Assembly: GCA_026388535.1 (NCBI GenBank)
Contig: JAPLJP010000028.1
Location: 1-38,683 of the forward strand
Length of the DNA stretch: 38,683 nucleotides
Reading direction: 5' to 3'
Source of the DNA: Deltaproteobacteria bacterium
GTDB lineage: Bacteria; Desulfobacterota; Syntrophia; Syntrophales; Smithellaceae
Positions 24,421-32,818 of the stretch are shown piece by piece (the first letter of the stretch is position 1; every line of letters begins with the position of its first letter). The position numbers and the translations under genes were made by a program. Below the pieces are notes generated by a model. That model searched no databases and had not been told where the DNA came from. It was given only the letters and a program-made list of their open reading frames with translations.

Positions 24421-24615
24421 GATCACGGGTATGAACCCCAACGCAAGTTTTGTGGTTCATGCCCTCCGCTGCGCGGGATTGTTTCCAATAGCGTTTAGCT
24501 ATTGGATAATTCGACTAAAAAACTTCAATACGCTTTGCTTTTGAAGTTTAAGTCTCATTACAGCTTAACAATTTCGCTAGGCCTATAGTAACCTTTAGGT
24601 TATTTGCTTTCTGAA
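24421..24615. repeat. Modular palindromic repeat, family C, copy 4 (reverse orientation)
   Basis: Contains ATCACGGGTATGAACCCC..GGTTCATGCCC, CTCCGCTGCGCGGGATTG, the hairpin CCAATAGC (24485-24492) GTTTA GCTATTGG (24498-24505), and the hairpin AACTTCAA (loop TACGCTTTGCTT) TTGAAGTT. Another palindrome, TAACCTTTAGGTTA, lies near 24588. Together with the family B copy it fills the 478-base gap before thioredoxin. Confidence 0.8.
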
Positions 24616-24656
24616 TTGGAGTTTCAACAATAAAAAAGTTGAGGAGGACGCGATAA

Positions 24657-24986
24657 ATGAGTAGTCAATTCTTAGGTGTTGCCACTGACGATAACTTTGA
24701 AAATGAAGTTCTGAAAAGCGACAAACCAGTACTAATTGATTTTTGGGCGCCCTGGTGCGGGCCCTGTAAAGCTGTCGGACCTATTGTTGAAGAACTCGCG
24801 GGGCAATTTAAAGACAGTGTTAAGATCATGAAACTAAACGTTGATGATAATCAGAAGACAGCTGTTAATTACGGCGTGCGCAGTATTCCCACCCTCATTC
24901 TTTTTAAAGACGGCAAGGTTTTAGATACGCTCATCGGCCTTGTCCCCCAGAAAAGGCTGGAAGATTTTATAAAAAAAAGTTTATAA
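24657..24986 (+). CDS. trxA: Thioredoxin
   Basis: A 109-residue classical thioredoxin with the active site FWAPWCGPCKAVGPI and the cis-proline region VRSIPTLILFKDG. It reduces protein disulfides in the cytoplasm and is a plausible electron donor for the peroxiredoxin-like selenoprotein. GAGGAGG precedes the ATG. The active site has the ordinary two cysteines, unlike the two selenocysteine-type proteins at 8807-11375. Confidence 0.96.
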   Translation: MSSQFLGVATDDNFENEVLKSDKPVLIDFWAPWCGPCKAVGPIVEELAGQFKDSVKIMKLNVDDNQKTAVNYGVRSIPTLILFKDGKVLDTLIGLVPQKRLEDFIKKSL

Positions 24987-25019
24987 ATCGCGAGTTTAAG
25001 GCGAGAAGGTTGTGATTTG

Positions 25020-25823
25020 ATGTATTTAAGAATGTTCAGAAAAATGATGAAATTAAGAATAGTTTTATTGGCTTTATTACTGCCGTTAATTTTCAGCGGC
25101 TGTTCGTTTCTTAATATTTTCAGTAAACACGAAATGGCGAAGGCTTCTCCCGAAGGGCTTTATTCAAAGGCCTCAGTAGAGTATAAAGACGGCCATTATA
25201 AAAAAGCGCAGGAATCTTTCCTGCGTCTCAAGGAACAATATCCATTGCACGATTTGGCAATTTTAGCGGAAGTGGGCATCGCTGATTCCTTATACAGCGA
25301 TAAGGAATACACGGAAGCGGAAAGCGCTTACAGTGACTTTATCTCTCTCCATCCTGTTAACGAAAATGTTCCTTACGCGCTGTACCAGTTGGGAATGTGT
25401 CATTACAATCAGATAGGAGCTACTGATCGCGATCAGACCGAAACAATTAAAGCCAAAAACACGTGGGAAAAACTTGTTGCGCGTTATCCGGAAAGTAAAT
25501 TTTCCCCTATGGCTGAAAAACTGATTCGGGAATGTAAACAAAAACTGGCGGAACAGGAATTTTATGTGGGGAAATTTTATTTAAGACAGAATAAATATCA
25601 GGCGGCGCTCTCACGCTTTGAAAAGGTGGCACAAGACTACGCCAATGTCGGTCTTGATTATAAAATAGAATATTACATTAAGGAAACCAAGGCTAAAATT
25701 GCCGAGGAAGAGAAAGAAAAGTTAAAGGAAGAAGAGAAAAAGAAAAAGAAGGAAGAAGCGAAGATAAAGAAAGAAGAAGAGAAAAAAAGAAAAGAAGAGG
25801 AAAAGAAAGCTGCAAAAAAATAA
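25020..25823 (+). CDS. BamD-like outer-membrane assembly lipoprotein with Lys/Glu-rich tail
   Basis: The ATG at 25020 gives 267 residues. The N terminus is a lipoprotein signal (LLALLLPLIFSGC). The body carries TPR-like repeats typical of BamD/YfiO: LYSKASVEYKDGHYKKAQESF, then YTEAESAYSDFISLHP and YQAALSRFEKVAQDY. BamD helps insert beta-barrel proteins into the outer membrane. The last 45 or so residues are almost entirely lysine and glutamate, an unusual coiled tail. The stop codon overlaps the first bases of a family C repeat. A GAGAAGG Shine-Dalgarno lies before the start. Confidence 0.85.
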   Translation: MYLRMFRKMMKLRIVLLALLLPLIFSGCSFLNIFSKHEMAKASPEGLYSKASVEYKDGHYKKAQESFLRLKEQYPLHDLAILAEVGIADSLYSDKEYTEAESAYSDFISLHPVNENVPYALYQLGMCHYNQIGATDRDQTETIKAKNTWEKLVARYPESKFSPMAEKLIRECKQKLAEQEFYVGKFYLRQNKYQAALSRFEKVAQDYANVGLDYKIEYYIKETKAKIAEEEKEKLKEEEKKKKKEEAKIKKEEEKKRKEEEKKAAKK

Positions 25824-25985
25824 TGACACTCGCTGAGAGTGAGTGTAGCGAAACTCGAAGCGCAAGTGGAATTATCCCAGGAGCGAAGCGCCGAGGGATC
25901 AGACACTCGCTGAGAGCGAATGAAATGAATATCGAAGAGCAAGTGGAATTATCCCGCATGCGAAGCCATGTGGGATTCATAACCG
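25823..25985. repeat. Modular palindromic repeat, family C, copy 3 (two tandem units)
   Basis: Two related units follow each other: one starts TGACACTCGCTGAGAGTGAG (25823), the other GACACTCGCTGAGAGCGAAT (25901). Each continues into CAAGTGGAATTATCCC. The second ends with TGGGATTCATAACCG. The first base is the last base of the preceding stop codon. It lies between convergent genes. Confidence 0.8.
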
Positions 25986-27557
25986 TTAGTCTTCTAATTT
26001 AATTTTTCTGATAATTTTCTGCCGCGTAGTTTCGGGTTCGACGGAAGTGTCAATTATAAAATGACTATCCGCCGGCACTTCGTTAATCGTGTCAAAATCG
26101 TTCTTTTGTTCTTGAAACAACTCCCAGCGCCCGTCCGAGGCATTGTCTTTTTCCCGCATTCTTTTTTCCAGACGATTTTTGGTGATTTCATCGGAGCAGA
26201 TGCATTCCAAAATATAGAAACGAACACCGAGTTTTCGCGCCATTTCCATGGCTTTCTGACGTTCAGCCCGTCTCTTGAAGGAGGCGTCAATAATTACCGC
26301 CTTACCCTGCTTTATTTTTTGCGCCGCCAGATCATAAGCCTTGTCATAGATAAGACGGGAAATATCGTCGGAATAAATACCCTGACCGAAATCTTCAAAA
26401 CGCCGCTCGGTAGGCTTAATGTTGAATGAATCTTTGCGTAATATATCGGTGCGAATGATTTCCGCTCCCAGACGAGCCGTCAGCGCTCGCGCCTGATAAC
26501 TTTTTCCTGAACCCATCAGTCCCGCGGTTAATATCAATACGGGCTTATCCAAACGAGTGGCGTAGGTATAAGCAAGATCAAAGTATTGCGCCGCGTTTTT
26601 TGTAATCTGTCTGCGTTCAGATTCCTGCAGTTCCTCCTGATCCAGAAGAAAACTGGTTACTTTCCCGCGCACATAAGCATAATAACAGCGATAAAAATTG
26701 AGCAATAAGGGTAAGTCGGTATCGCCGGAATGCTTGATGTAGGATTCTATAAAAGCGTCGGCGTACTGAGAATAACCGTTGAAATCAATATCCATCGTTA
26801 AAAACGCTACGTCTTCCGCCACATCGCCGCAACGAAAACGCTCGTTAAATTCGATGCAGTCAAAAATGATTATTTCATCATCAACACAAATATGTTCCAG
26901 ATGCAAATCGCCGTGACAGTCTCTGATCTTATGATCGGCAACTCTTCTTCTAAAAAGGTTTTTATTTTCGGCTAGGAATTTTTCCGTACAATTCGTGATG
27001 AATTTATATTGATATTTAGGGATTGTAATATTGATGTAATTTATCGTTTCGGCGAAGTTTTCCTCGTTATTGTGACGGATGTTTTCAATATCTCCCATTT
27101 TGTCAATATGTCCGCCTGTCTGAGCGTTTTGATGAAAATCGGCAATCTTTTTGGCTACATCATCCATTACTTTTACATCGGCAAGTCCTTTGAAAAGCAT
27201 TGTCTTGAGCATTCTGTCGGCAGGGAGCTTTTTCATCCGGACGGCATAATCAATAACTTCCACTCCTTCACCGAGAGTAATATTCCCTCGGTCGTTTCGT
27301 GATATAGCAACGACATCCAGATATGTTTCCGGGGCAAGGCGTCTGTTTAATCTCAGCTCTTCTTCACAGTAAAATTTCCGTTTTTCCAGACTGGTAAAAT
27401 CGAGAAAATCAAAACAGACCGGTTTTTTTATTTTGTAAACAACATCACCGGCAATGAAAACATAAGAAATATGTGTTTCGATGAGTTCGATTTCTGCCGG
27501 ATTGTTCGGATAAAATTCTACCCTTTTCATAGCTTTAATTAATTGGAGATGGGTCAT
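25986..27557 (-). CDS. Aminoglycoside-phosphotransferase-like / P-loop kinase fusion
   Basis: With the ATG at 27557 (GAGGAT upstream) the protein has 523 residues. The N-terminal part is a protein-kinase-like/APH fold with CHGDLHLEHICVDD and IFDCIEFNERFR. The C-terminal part is a P-loop ATP-binding domain with LTAGLMGSGKSYQA and later VIIDASFKRRAER. This fusion is widespread in bacteria (COG2187 with COG0645 type), but its substrate is not known; it is unlikely to be an antibiotic-resistance enzyme. Its neighbours give no clear pathway. Confidence 0.82.
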   Translation of the reverse strand: MTHLQLIKAMKRVEFYPNNPAEIELIETHISYVFIAGDVVYKIKKPVCFDFLDFTSLEKRKFYCEEELRLNRRLAPETYLDVVAISRNDRGNITLGEGVEVIDYAVRMKKLPADRMLKTMLFKGLADVKVMDDVAKKIADFHQNAQTGGHIDKMGDIENIRHNNEENFAETINYINITIPKYQYKFITNCTEKFLAENKNLFRRRVADHKIRDCHGDLHLEHICVDDEIIIFDCIEFNERFRCGDVAEDVAFLTMDIDFNGYSQYADAFIESYIKHSGDTDLPLLLNFYRCYYAYVRGKVTSFLLDQEELQESERRQITKNAAQYFDLAYTYATRLDKPVLILTAGLMGSGKSYQARALTARLGAEIIRTDILRKDSFNIKPTERRFEDFGQGIYSDDISRLIYDKAYDLAAQKIKQGKAVIIDASFKRRAERQKAMEMARKLGVRFYILECICSDEITKNRLEKRMREKDNASDGRWELFQEQKNDFDTINEVPADSHFIIDTSVEPETTRQKIIRKIKLED

Positions 27558-27639
27558 AAAAGTATCCTCGTAAATGTTTATCCGGCAAAACAATTATTTT
27601 AATTATCTAACAATCATAAGCCGATAATCAAGGCAAAAA

Positions 27640-27794
27640 TCACGGATATCTGCGATATCCTCCGCCTTCAGCGGGCAGGGACAAACGTCGCTATGCTCGT
27701 TTTACCACGGCGCTACGCGCCTGGCATAATTCGTCCAGCAAGCTTCAGTTCACTTTGTTTCTGAAGCTTTGGTCTCATGATCAGCGAGTGTCAT
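27640..27794. repeat. Modular palindromic repeat, family C, copy 2 (inverted)
   Basis: From 27694 to 27794 it is the inverted near-identical copy of the start of the 20823-21010 element, including AAGCTTCAG..CTGAAGCTT and GGCGCTACGCGCC. The left part differs: GGATATCTGCGATATCC palindrome and CCGCCTTCAGCGGG. It fills most of the 305-base space between divergent genes. Confidence 0.85.
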
Positions 27795-27862
27795 TAAAAT
27801 CACGCTTGCACTTGTATAGTATTCGTGATTATTTTAGACACATACAAAATGGAGAAATAAAG

Positions 27863-28513
27863 ATGTTTAAAAAATTGCGTAAAATAGCGAAAACCAGACC
27901 TGCCGGAGTTATTATTCACTGGATTATACGGCTGTATTGCGCGACATTTCGTCTGAAAGTAGAAAATGAAGCTGAGTGGTTAAATTATCTGGAACAAGGG
28001 GGAAGGGTTCTTCTTTGCGGGTGGCATCAGCAGTTTTTTGCCGGGGTTCGCTATTTTAAAAAATATAAAAAATACCAACCCAGCTTGATGTCTTCTAAAA
28101 GTCTGGATGGGCAAATTGCCGCTGGTGTTGCTAAGCAAGTGGGGTTTTATACCGTATGGGGTTCTTCTTCTAAACGTGCCACTGCCGCTCTGAAAGAAAT
28201 GATCCAAAGATTAAAGGACTACCGGTTCGCATTGCATCTTCTTGATGGGCCGCGTGGTCCCGCGGGAGTGGTTAAGCCCGGTGTAATTGCCATTGCCCAT
28301 GGCGCGGGCGCCGTTATTATCCCCGGAGTTGTAATCGCTGATCGTGCCTGGTATTTAAACAGTTGGGATAGATTTATGATTCCCAAACCTTTCGCCCGTG
28401 TTACTATAAAATATTTTCCGAAAATTGAATTGCCGCCGGAAATGGATAAAGCCGAGTATGAAAATCAGAGAAAGAAGCTGGAAGAGATTATGCGGCCATA
28501 TCTGAGGCTTTAG
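27863..28513 (+). CDS. DUF374-type lysophospholipid acyltransferase
   Basis: The ATG at 27863 follows GGAG; the longer frame reaches into a repeat. The 216-residue protein has a hydrophobic N-terminal helix (VIIHWIIRLYCATF), CGWHQQFFAGVRYF (the HX4D-like acyltransferase box region, here with H but no matching D), SLDGQIAAGVAKQVGF and HLLDGPRGPAGVVKPG. This is the DUF374 pattern, a branch of the lysophospholipid/lipid A acyltransferase superfamily, probably inner-membrane associated. The exact acyl acceptor is unknown. Confidence 0.85.
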   Translation: MFKKLRKIAKTRPAGVIIHWIIRLYCATFRLKVENEAEWLNYLEQGGRVLLCGWHQQFFAGVRYFKKYKKYQPSLMSSKSLDGQIAAGVAKQVGFYTVWGSSSKRATAALKEMIQRLKDYRFALHLLDGPRGPAGVVKPGVIAIAHGAGAVIIPGVVIADRAWYLNSWDRFMIPKPFARVTIKYFPKIELPPEMDKAEYENQRKKLEEIMRPYLRL

Positions 28514-28521
28514 AATTGCTG

Positions 28522-29592
28522 TTACTTTTGTTCCAGCCATTTGGTCAGAAGCTTGGTTTCTTTTCCTTCCCATTGCGGCGAATAACGGATTTGTAAAAAG
28601 GACTCATAAAGACTGTCTATGGTTTTTACAGCGTTTTCAATAAGGTAAATTCGCTCCAGAAGACTTCCCGAAGGATCTTCCGGAGTATCCTGCCAGTCTA
28701 TCACGGGCAGTTTCAGAGACTGAAAATGGAAAGAGTCAGCCTTAAGGGTAAATTCCCATTCGTTTTGGTTATGAATAAGCCTGATTCCTGCTTCCTTGAC
28801 TTTTTTCCCCTGACGTATCGCTTCCTTGCCTTCTTTCAATTCGGCGTGAATGCCGTGGCAGACAACTCCCTGTGAATATTCTCCCTCGCCGGCCTCCAGA
28901 GCGATTCTTTTTAAAAAATGAAGTTCAACTTCTTCTGTGTCAGACATCTTTATTCTTCCGTTGCGTTCTTCCGATTTAAACCAGAGCCAGGTTAAAAACT
29001 CGCGGCCAATCAAAGAAGCAGCCTCTGTAGATTCAGGTTCTTTTGTTATCAGATTATTTTCCTGCGGCATAAAACGCCGGAGATTCAATGCAAAAGTTTT
29101 TTTAAACAAATCAACAAAATCGTCGGCCACCTTGTCGGCAAGCGAAGAAAAATAAATTGTTTTTTGCCCCACAGCCCAGCAAACATCGTAAAAAGAAGGT
29201 ATGGCATCTAATCTGGTCAGAAGTTCCAATTTTACCTTATCTTTAATGCCTCCGGCCATTGCTTTGTTGATTCTGTTTTTGCCGCTTTCAGCGAGGAAAC
29301 GTCTTTCCTCTTCCATCAGTTTGACCTTCATTAGTTTGGGAGGGATAAGCTTGCGGTCAATACGCAGTGAAAAAATAAGGTAATCGCCCAGCGCGTAATT
29401 TGCCTTTTCAAAATCGGTGTCCAATACATCGGTGAGAGAAACCCAGCCGAGCCTTTTTTCTTCTGTTGATTTGAGCGCATCCCTGTATGAATTGGTTTTA
29501 ATACGGCTGCTGATGAAATTTAAAAAAGCCTGCGGCAACTGGCCATCTACATGAAAACGCGCGAAAGTAAAACTGCCTTTGAGTAAACCCAT
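28522..29592 (-). CDS. RdgC-like recombination-associated protein
   Basis: With ATG at 29592 the protein has 356 residues and begins MGLLKGSFTFARFHVDG. The pattern KRLGWVSLTDVLDTDF, then LIFSLRIDRKLIPPKL and a charged region with INKAMAGGIKDKVK, resembles the deltaproteobacterial branch of the RdgC family. RdgC of E. coli forms a ring on DNA and limits RecA activity. The match is by pattern and overall shape, so I am moderately sure. It is convergent with the acyltransferase gene and divergent from nadK. Confidence 0.68.
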   Translation of the reverse strand: MGLLKGSFTFARFHVDGQLPQAFLNFISSRIKTNSYRDALKSTEEKRLGWVSLTDVLDTDFEKANYALGDYLIFSLRIDRKLIPPKLMKVKLMEEERRFLAESGKNRINKAMAGGIKDKVKLELLTRLDAIPSFYDVCWAVGQKTIYFSSLADKVADDFVDLFKKTFALNLRRFMPQENNLITKEPESTEAASLIGREFLTWLWFKSEERNGRIKMSDTEEVELHFLKRIALEAGEGEYSQGVVCHGIHAELKEGKEAIRQGKKVKEAGIRLIHNQNEWEFTLKADSFHFQSLKLPVIDWQDTPEDPSGSLLERIYLIENAVKTIDSLYESFLQIRYSPQWEGKETKLLTKWLEQK

Positions 29593-29767
29593 AATTAATA
29601 CCTCGACGGGCTGCACCGTATATTATTAGATCCGAATATGTCAAGAATTTATGTTGGGTAATTGCACTAAAAAATCAAATATTTTATAAACGTATCCGCG
29701 GAATATTTATCCGTAGACAGCGGTTTTTTTTTATGTTACTGAGCTTCATATTTTGAGGGTTAAGTAG

Positions 29768-30658
29768 ATGAAAATAAAAAAAATCGGCATTGTCGCCAAT
29801 ATTGAAAAAGAAAAGATTGCCGACCACGTAAAATCATTAAAAAAGTGGCTGGAAGAGAAAGGCGTGGAAGTCTTTCTGGAGATGGAAATTTCCCGAAAAA
29901 CAGGTTTTCGTAAGGGACTTAAATGGAATGACCTGGCGCGAAAATCAGAACTTATTGTTGTTCTAGGCGGCGACGGCACGATGCTCCGCACGGCGCGTTT
30001 TGTGGCTAAGTTTAATATTCCCATTCTGGGAATCAATATGGGCAGTTTCGGTTATCTTACCGAAGTGAATTTAAATGAAATACACTCCAAGGTTGAATTA
30101 ATTATCCGCGGAGTATTCCTGGTGTAGAAAAGAATGATGCTTGATGTGAGCATCAAGCATGGCAGGATCATCACCAATGTCGACGATGTTTTAAACGATG
30201 TCGTCATCAATCGCGGCAGTCTGTCCCGCATGAATGAACTGGAAATGGCGGTTAACGATAAATACCTGACGACTTATAAAGGGGATGGTCTCATTATTTC
30301 CACGCCCACAGGTTCCACTGCTTATTCGCTTTCCGCGGGCGGGCCTATCGTCTTTCCCGGGAAAGACTTGATTATTATTAATCCCATTTGTCCCCATACC
30401 CTGACTAACCGTCCGATCATCTTTTCGGAAGATTTCAATCTGAAAATAACTCTCTGGTCTAAGGATAAGGGCGCCATGTTGACTTTGGATGGACAGGAAG
30501 CTCACAAGATCGTATCCGGCGATGTAGTGACTATAAAAAAATCAAAACATGTGACAACGCTTGTTCTTTCTCCCTACCGGAGCTACGGACAGATTCTGCG
30601 TTCCAAGCTCGGTTGGGGCGATTTACCTCCAGGAGCTAGAAAAAAGAAAAATGCTTAA
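29768..30658 (+). CDS. nadK: NAD kinase, interrupted by an in-frame TAG
   Basis: Both halves of NAD kinase lie in the same frame. The first has VVLGGDGTMLRTARF and LGINMGSFGYLTEVN; the second has MNELEMAV, DGLIISTPTGSTAYSLSAGG and a final LTLDGQ region. Between them the frame reads GVFLV, TAG at 30125-30127, then KRMMLDVSI. Family members usually have glutamate at this point, so one GAG to TAG change explains it. If the TAG is ignored the product is 296 residues, normal length. The enzyme makes NADP and is usually essential, so a sequence error, suppression or two-piece expression (ATG at 30134) should be considered. recN overlaps its end. Confidence 0.88.
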
Positions 30659-32333
30659 TGAATTGAGCATTAAAAATTTTGCCATCATTGATGAACTCCA
30701 TGTTTCATTCGGTGACGGGCTGAATGTTATTTCCGGCGAAACCGGCGCCGGCAAATCAATAATTATCGGCGCGGTAAGCTTACTTCTGGGCGATAGAGCG
30801 ACTGCGGAAATGATCAGAACTCAAGCTGATACAGCGACCGTGGAAGCAGTATTTGATATTACCGCCAATAAACCTCTGCGGGAAAAAATTACGGAGATGG
30901 GCTTTGCCGCAGAAGAAGAACTGATTATCCGCCGGGTGATATCTCACGCGGGCAAAAACAAAGCGTTCATCAACGGGCAAATGGCGACTCTGGCTAATCT
31001 GGCTTCCGTCAGCGAGTTGCTGATTAATATTTGCGGCCAACATGAACATCAGGTAATTCTTAACGCCGAAAATCATATTAATATCCTGGATGAATTCGGC
31101 GGCTGTCTGCCCTCCAGAGTTGTGTACGCGGAAATTTATAGTCAGTATCAGCGGATAACAATTCAGATGGAAAAATTAAAATATTTGCGCAGCAGCCGTG
31201 AAGAAAAAACGGATCTGTTTAAATTTCAATTAAAAGAAATTCAGGATATTAATCCGCAACCTGCGGAAGATACGGCGCTGGCGGATGAAAAAAAGATTAT
31301 TGTTAATTTTCAAAAGTTGTCCGGTTGGGCCAATCATGCCTATGATTTGCTCTATAGCGAAAAGGATTCCGCCATAGTTAAGTTGAAGGAAGTTCAGAAT
31401 CAGATAAAAGAAATTAAAAAAATAGACGCTAATCTAAAACTTGCCGATACGGATATTGAAGGCAGTTTTATCGCCCTGCAGGAAGCGGCTTTGACTCTGC
31501 GTGATTACAGCAAGAACCTTTTCTTTGACTCCGAGAGGCTCACGGCCATTGATGAACGCCTTGAACTGTTAAATCGGCTCAAACGCAAGCATGGCGGTTC
31601 TATTGAAGGCGTTTTGCGCAGGAAACAGGAAATAGAGGAAGACCTGAATAAAGTATTTTCCGTGGAAGAGGAGTTGGAAAAACTGGGTAAAGAAGAAGAA
31701 AAAATCAGGGATGACTTACGGCAAAGCGCGCTCAAACTTTCTCAAATAAGAAAGCAGGCGGCGAAGAAACTGCAGGAGGCGGTGGAAAAGGAAATCCACG
31801 CGCTGAATATGCCGCACGCTTCTTTCCATGTTAATTTTAATAAATGCGCCGCTGATAAAAGCGTTGAATCATTTGATCCGACAGGAGGCGACGAGATTGA
31901 ATTTTATCTTGCTGCTAATAAAGGCGAAGAATCAAAACCTTTAAACAGGATTGCGTCGGGCGGTGAATTGTCGCGAATAATTCTGGCGTTGAAAAATGTT
32001 TTGTCGCGCACCGGGTCCGTGGCGTCAATTATTTTTGACGAGGTGGATAATGGCATTGGAGGAGCAGTGGCGGAAATTATCGGACGGAAATTGAAAGATG
32101 TGTCCGAGAACCATCAGGTTATCTGCATTACCCATTTGCCTCAGATCGCCTGTTTTGGAGATAAACACATGTATGTTTCTAAAAAAGTTGTGAAAGGCAG
32201 AACGATCACATTTGTGGAAGAACTTGATAATGAACAGAAGATTGAAGAAATCAGCCGCATGCTTGGCGGAGTCAATGTGACAAAAGCAACACGAGAACAT
32301 GCCCGTGAGATGATCAGTGGTTCGAAAGCGTAA
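30651..32333 (+). CDS. recN: DNA repair ATPase RecN
   Basis: With the ATG at 30651 the protein has 560 residues, typical of RecN. It starts MLNELSIKNFAIIDELHVSF and has the Walker A loop GETGAGKSIIIGAVSLLLGDRA near residue 30, long coiled coils in the middle, and the ABC signature RIASGGELSRIILALK with Walker B IIFDEVDNGIGG near the end. It is an SMC-like protein used in double-strand break repair. It overlaps the nadK stop by 8 bases; nadK followed by recN is a common arrangement. Confidence 0.96.
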   Translation: MLNELSIKNFAIIDELHVSFGDGLNVISGETGAGKSIIIGAVSLLLGDRATAEMIRTQADTATVEAVFDITANKPLREKITEMGFAAEEELIIRRVISHAGKNKAFINGQMATLANLASVSELLINICGQHEHQVILNAENHINILDEFGGCLPSRVVYAEIYSQYQRITIQMEKLKYLRSSREEKTDLFKFQLKEIQDINPQPAEDTALADEKKIIVNFQKLSGWANHAYDLLYSEKDSAIVKLKEVQNQIKEIKKIDANLKLADTDIEGSFIALQEAALTLRDYSKNLFFDSERLTAIDERLELLNRLKRKHGGSIEGVLRRKQEIEEDLNKVFSVEEELEKLGKEEEKIRDDLRQSALKLSQIRKQAAKKLQEAVEKEIHALNMPHASFHVNFNKCAADKSVESFDPTGGDEIEFYLAANKGEESKPLNRIASGGELSRIILALKNVLSRTGSVASIIFDEVDNGIGGAVAEIIGRKLKDVSENHQVICITHLPQIACFGDKHMYVSKKVVKGRTITFVEELDNEQKIEEISRMLGGVNVTKATREHAREMISGSKA

Positions 32334-32359
32334 AAATTCGGTAATTAAGGAGAAAGAAA

Positions 32360-32818
32360 ATGCTGAGAAAAGCGCGCATTGATGATGTGAAAACTATTCA
32401 CCGCATGATAAATTCATCGGCGGGGAAGGGCGAAATGCTGCCGCGCTCTCTGGTGGACATTTATAATTCCCTGAGGGATTTCTTTATTTATTATGATGAA
32501 GACAAATCGCAGGTTACCGGTATATGCGCGATGAATATAATCTGGGAAAATCTCGCAGAAATACGTTCGCTCTACGTGGATGAAAATTATCGAAAAAGCG
32601 GCATCGGCCGGGAACTAGTTGAAGCATGTGTTTCCGAAGCCATTACTTTGGGTCTTTTTAAAATATTTACCCTTACGTACAAAAAAGATTTTTTTATTAA
32701 ATTGGGATTTAAGGAAATTGATAGGAATCTGCTGCCGGAAAAAATCTGGTCGGATTGCTTCCATTGCTCCAAGTATCCCGATTACTGTGATGAAGTGGCG
32801 ATGATTGTAGAACTATGA
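32360..32818 (+). CDS. GNAT N-acetyltransferase, short ArgA-like (N-acetylglutamate synthase type)
   Basis: A 152-residue GNAT protein. It begins LRKARIDDVKTIHRMIN, and has LAEIRSLYVDENYRKSGIGRELV (acetyl-CoA loop of the R/Q-x-x-G-x-G/A type) and FFIKLGFKEID, ending in CFHCSKYPDYCDEVAMI. This C-terminal cysteine pattern is seen in short ArgA-like proteins thought to make N-acetylglutamate for arginine synthesis. AAGGAG precedes the ATG. Its stop codon overlaps the next start by 4 bases (ATGA), so it is translationally coupled to mltA. Confidence 0.82.
   Translation: MLRKARIDDVKTIHRMINSSAGKGEMLPRSLVDIYNSLRDFFIYYDEDKSQVTGICAMNIIWENLAEIRSLYVDENYRKSGIGRELVEACVSEAITLGLFKIFTLTYKKDFFIKLGFKEIDRNLLPEKIWSDCFHCSKYPDYCDEVAMIVEL

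Noticed and set aside
25673-25980. Long reverse-strand frames rich in Ser and Phe opposite the BamD-like tail
   Set aside because: They mirror the lysine/glutamate-rich AAG/GAA codons of the forward gene and have no family features or ribosome binding site.
27755-27862. N-terminal extension of the DUF374 protein
   Set aside because: It runs into a family C repeat; ATG 27863 has a GGAG site and begins the conserved region.
29690-29735. CCGC..GCGG followed by eight T as a terminator before nadK
   Set aside because: Only four base pairs with a loop of about 20 bases, and it lies upstream of nadK with no forward gene to terminate.
30125-30127. Pyrrolysine at the nadK TAG
   Set aside because: A known glutamate position in a housekeeping enzyme one base change from GAG; nothing else suggests pyrrolysine use.
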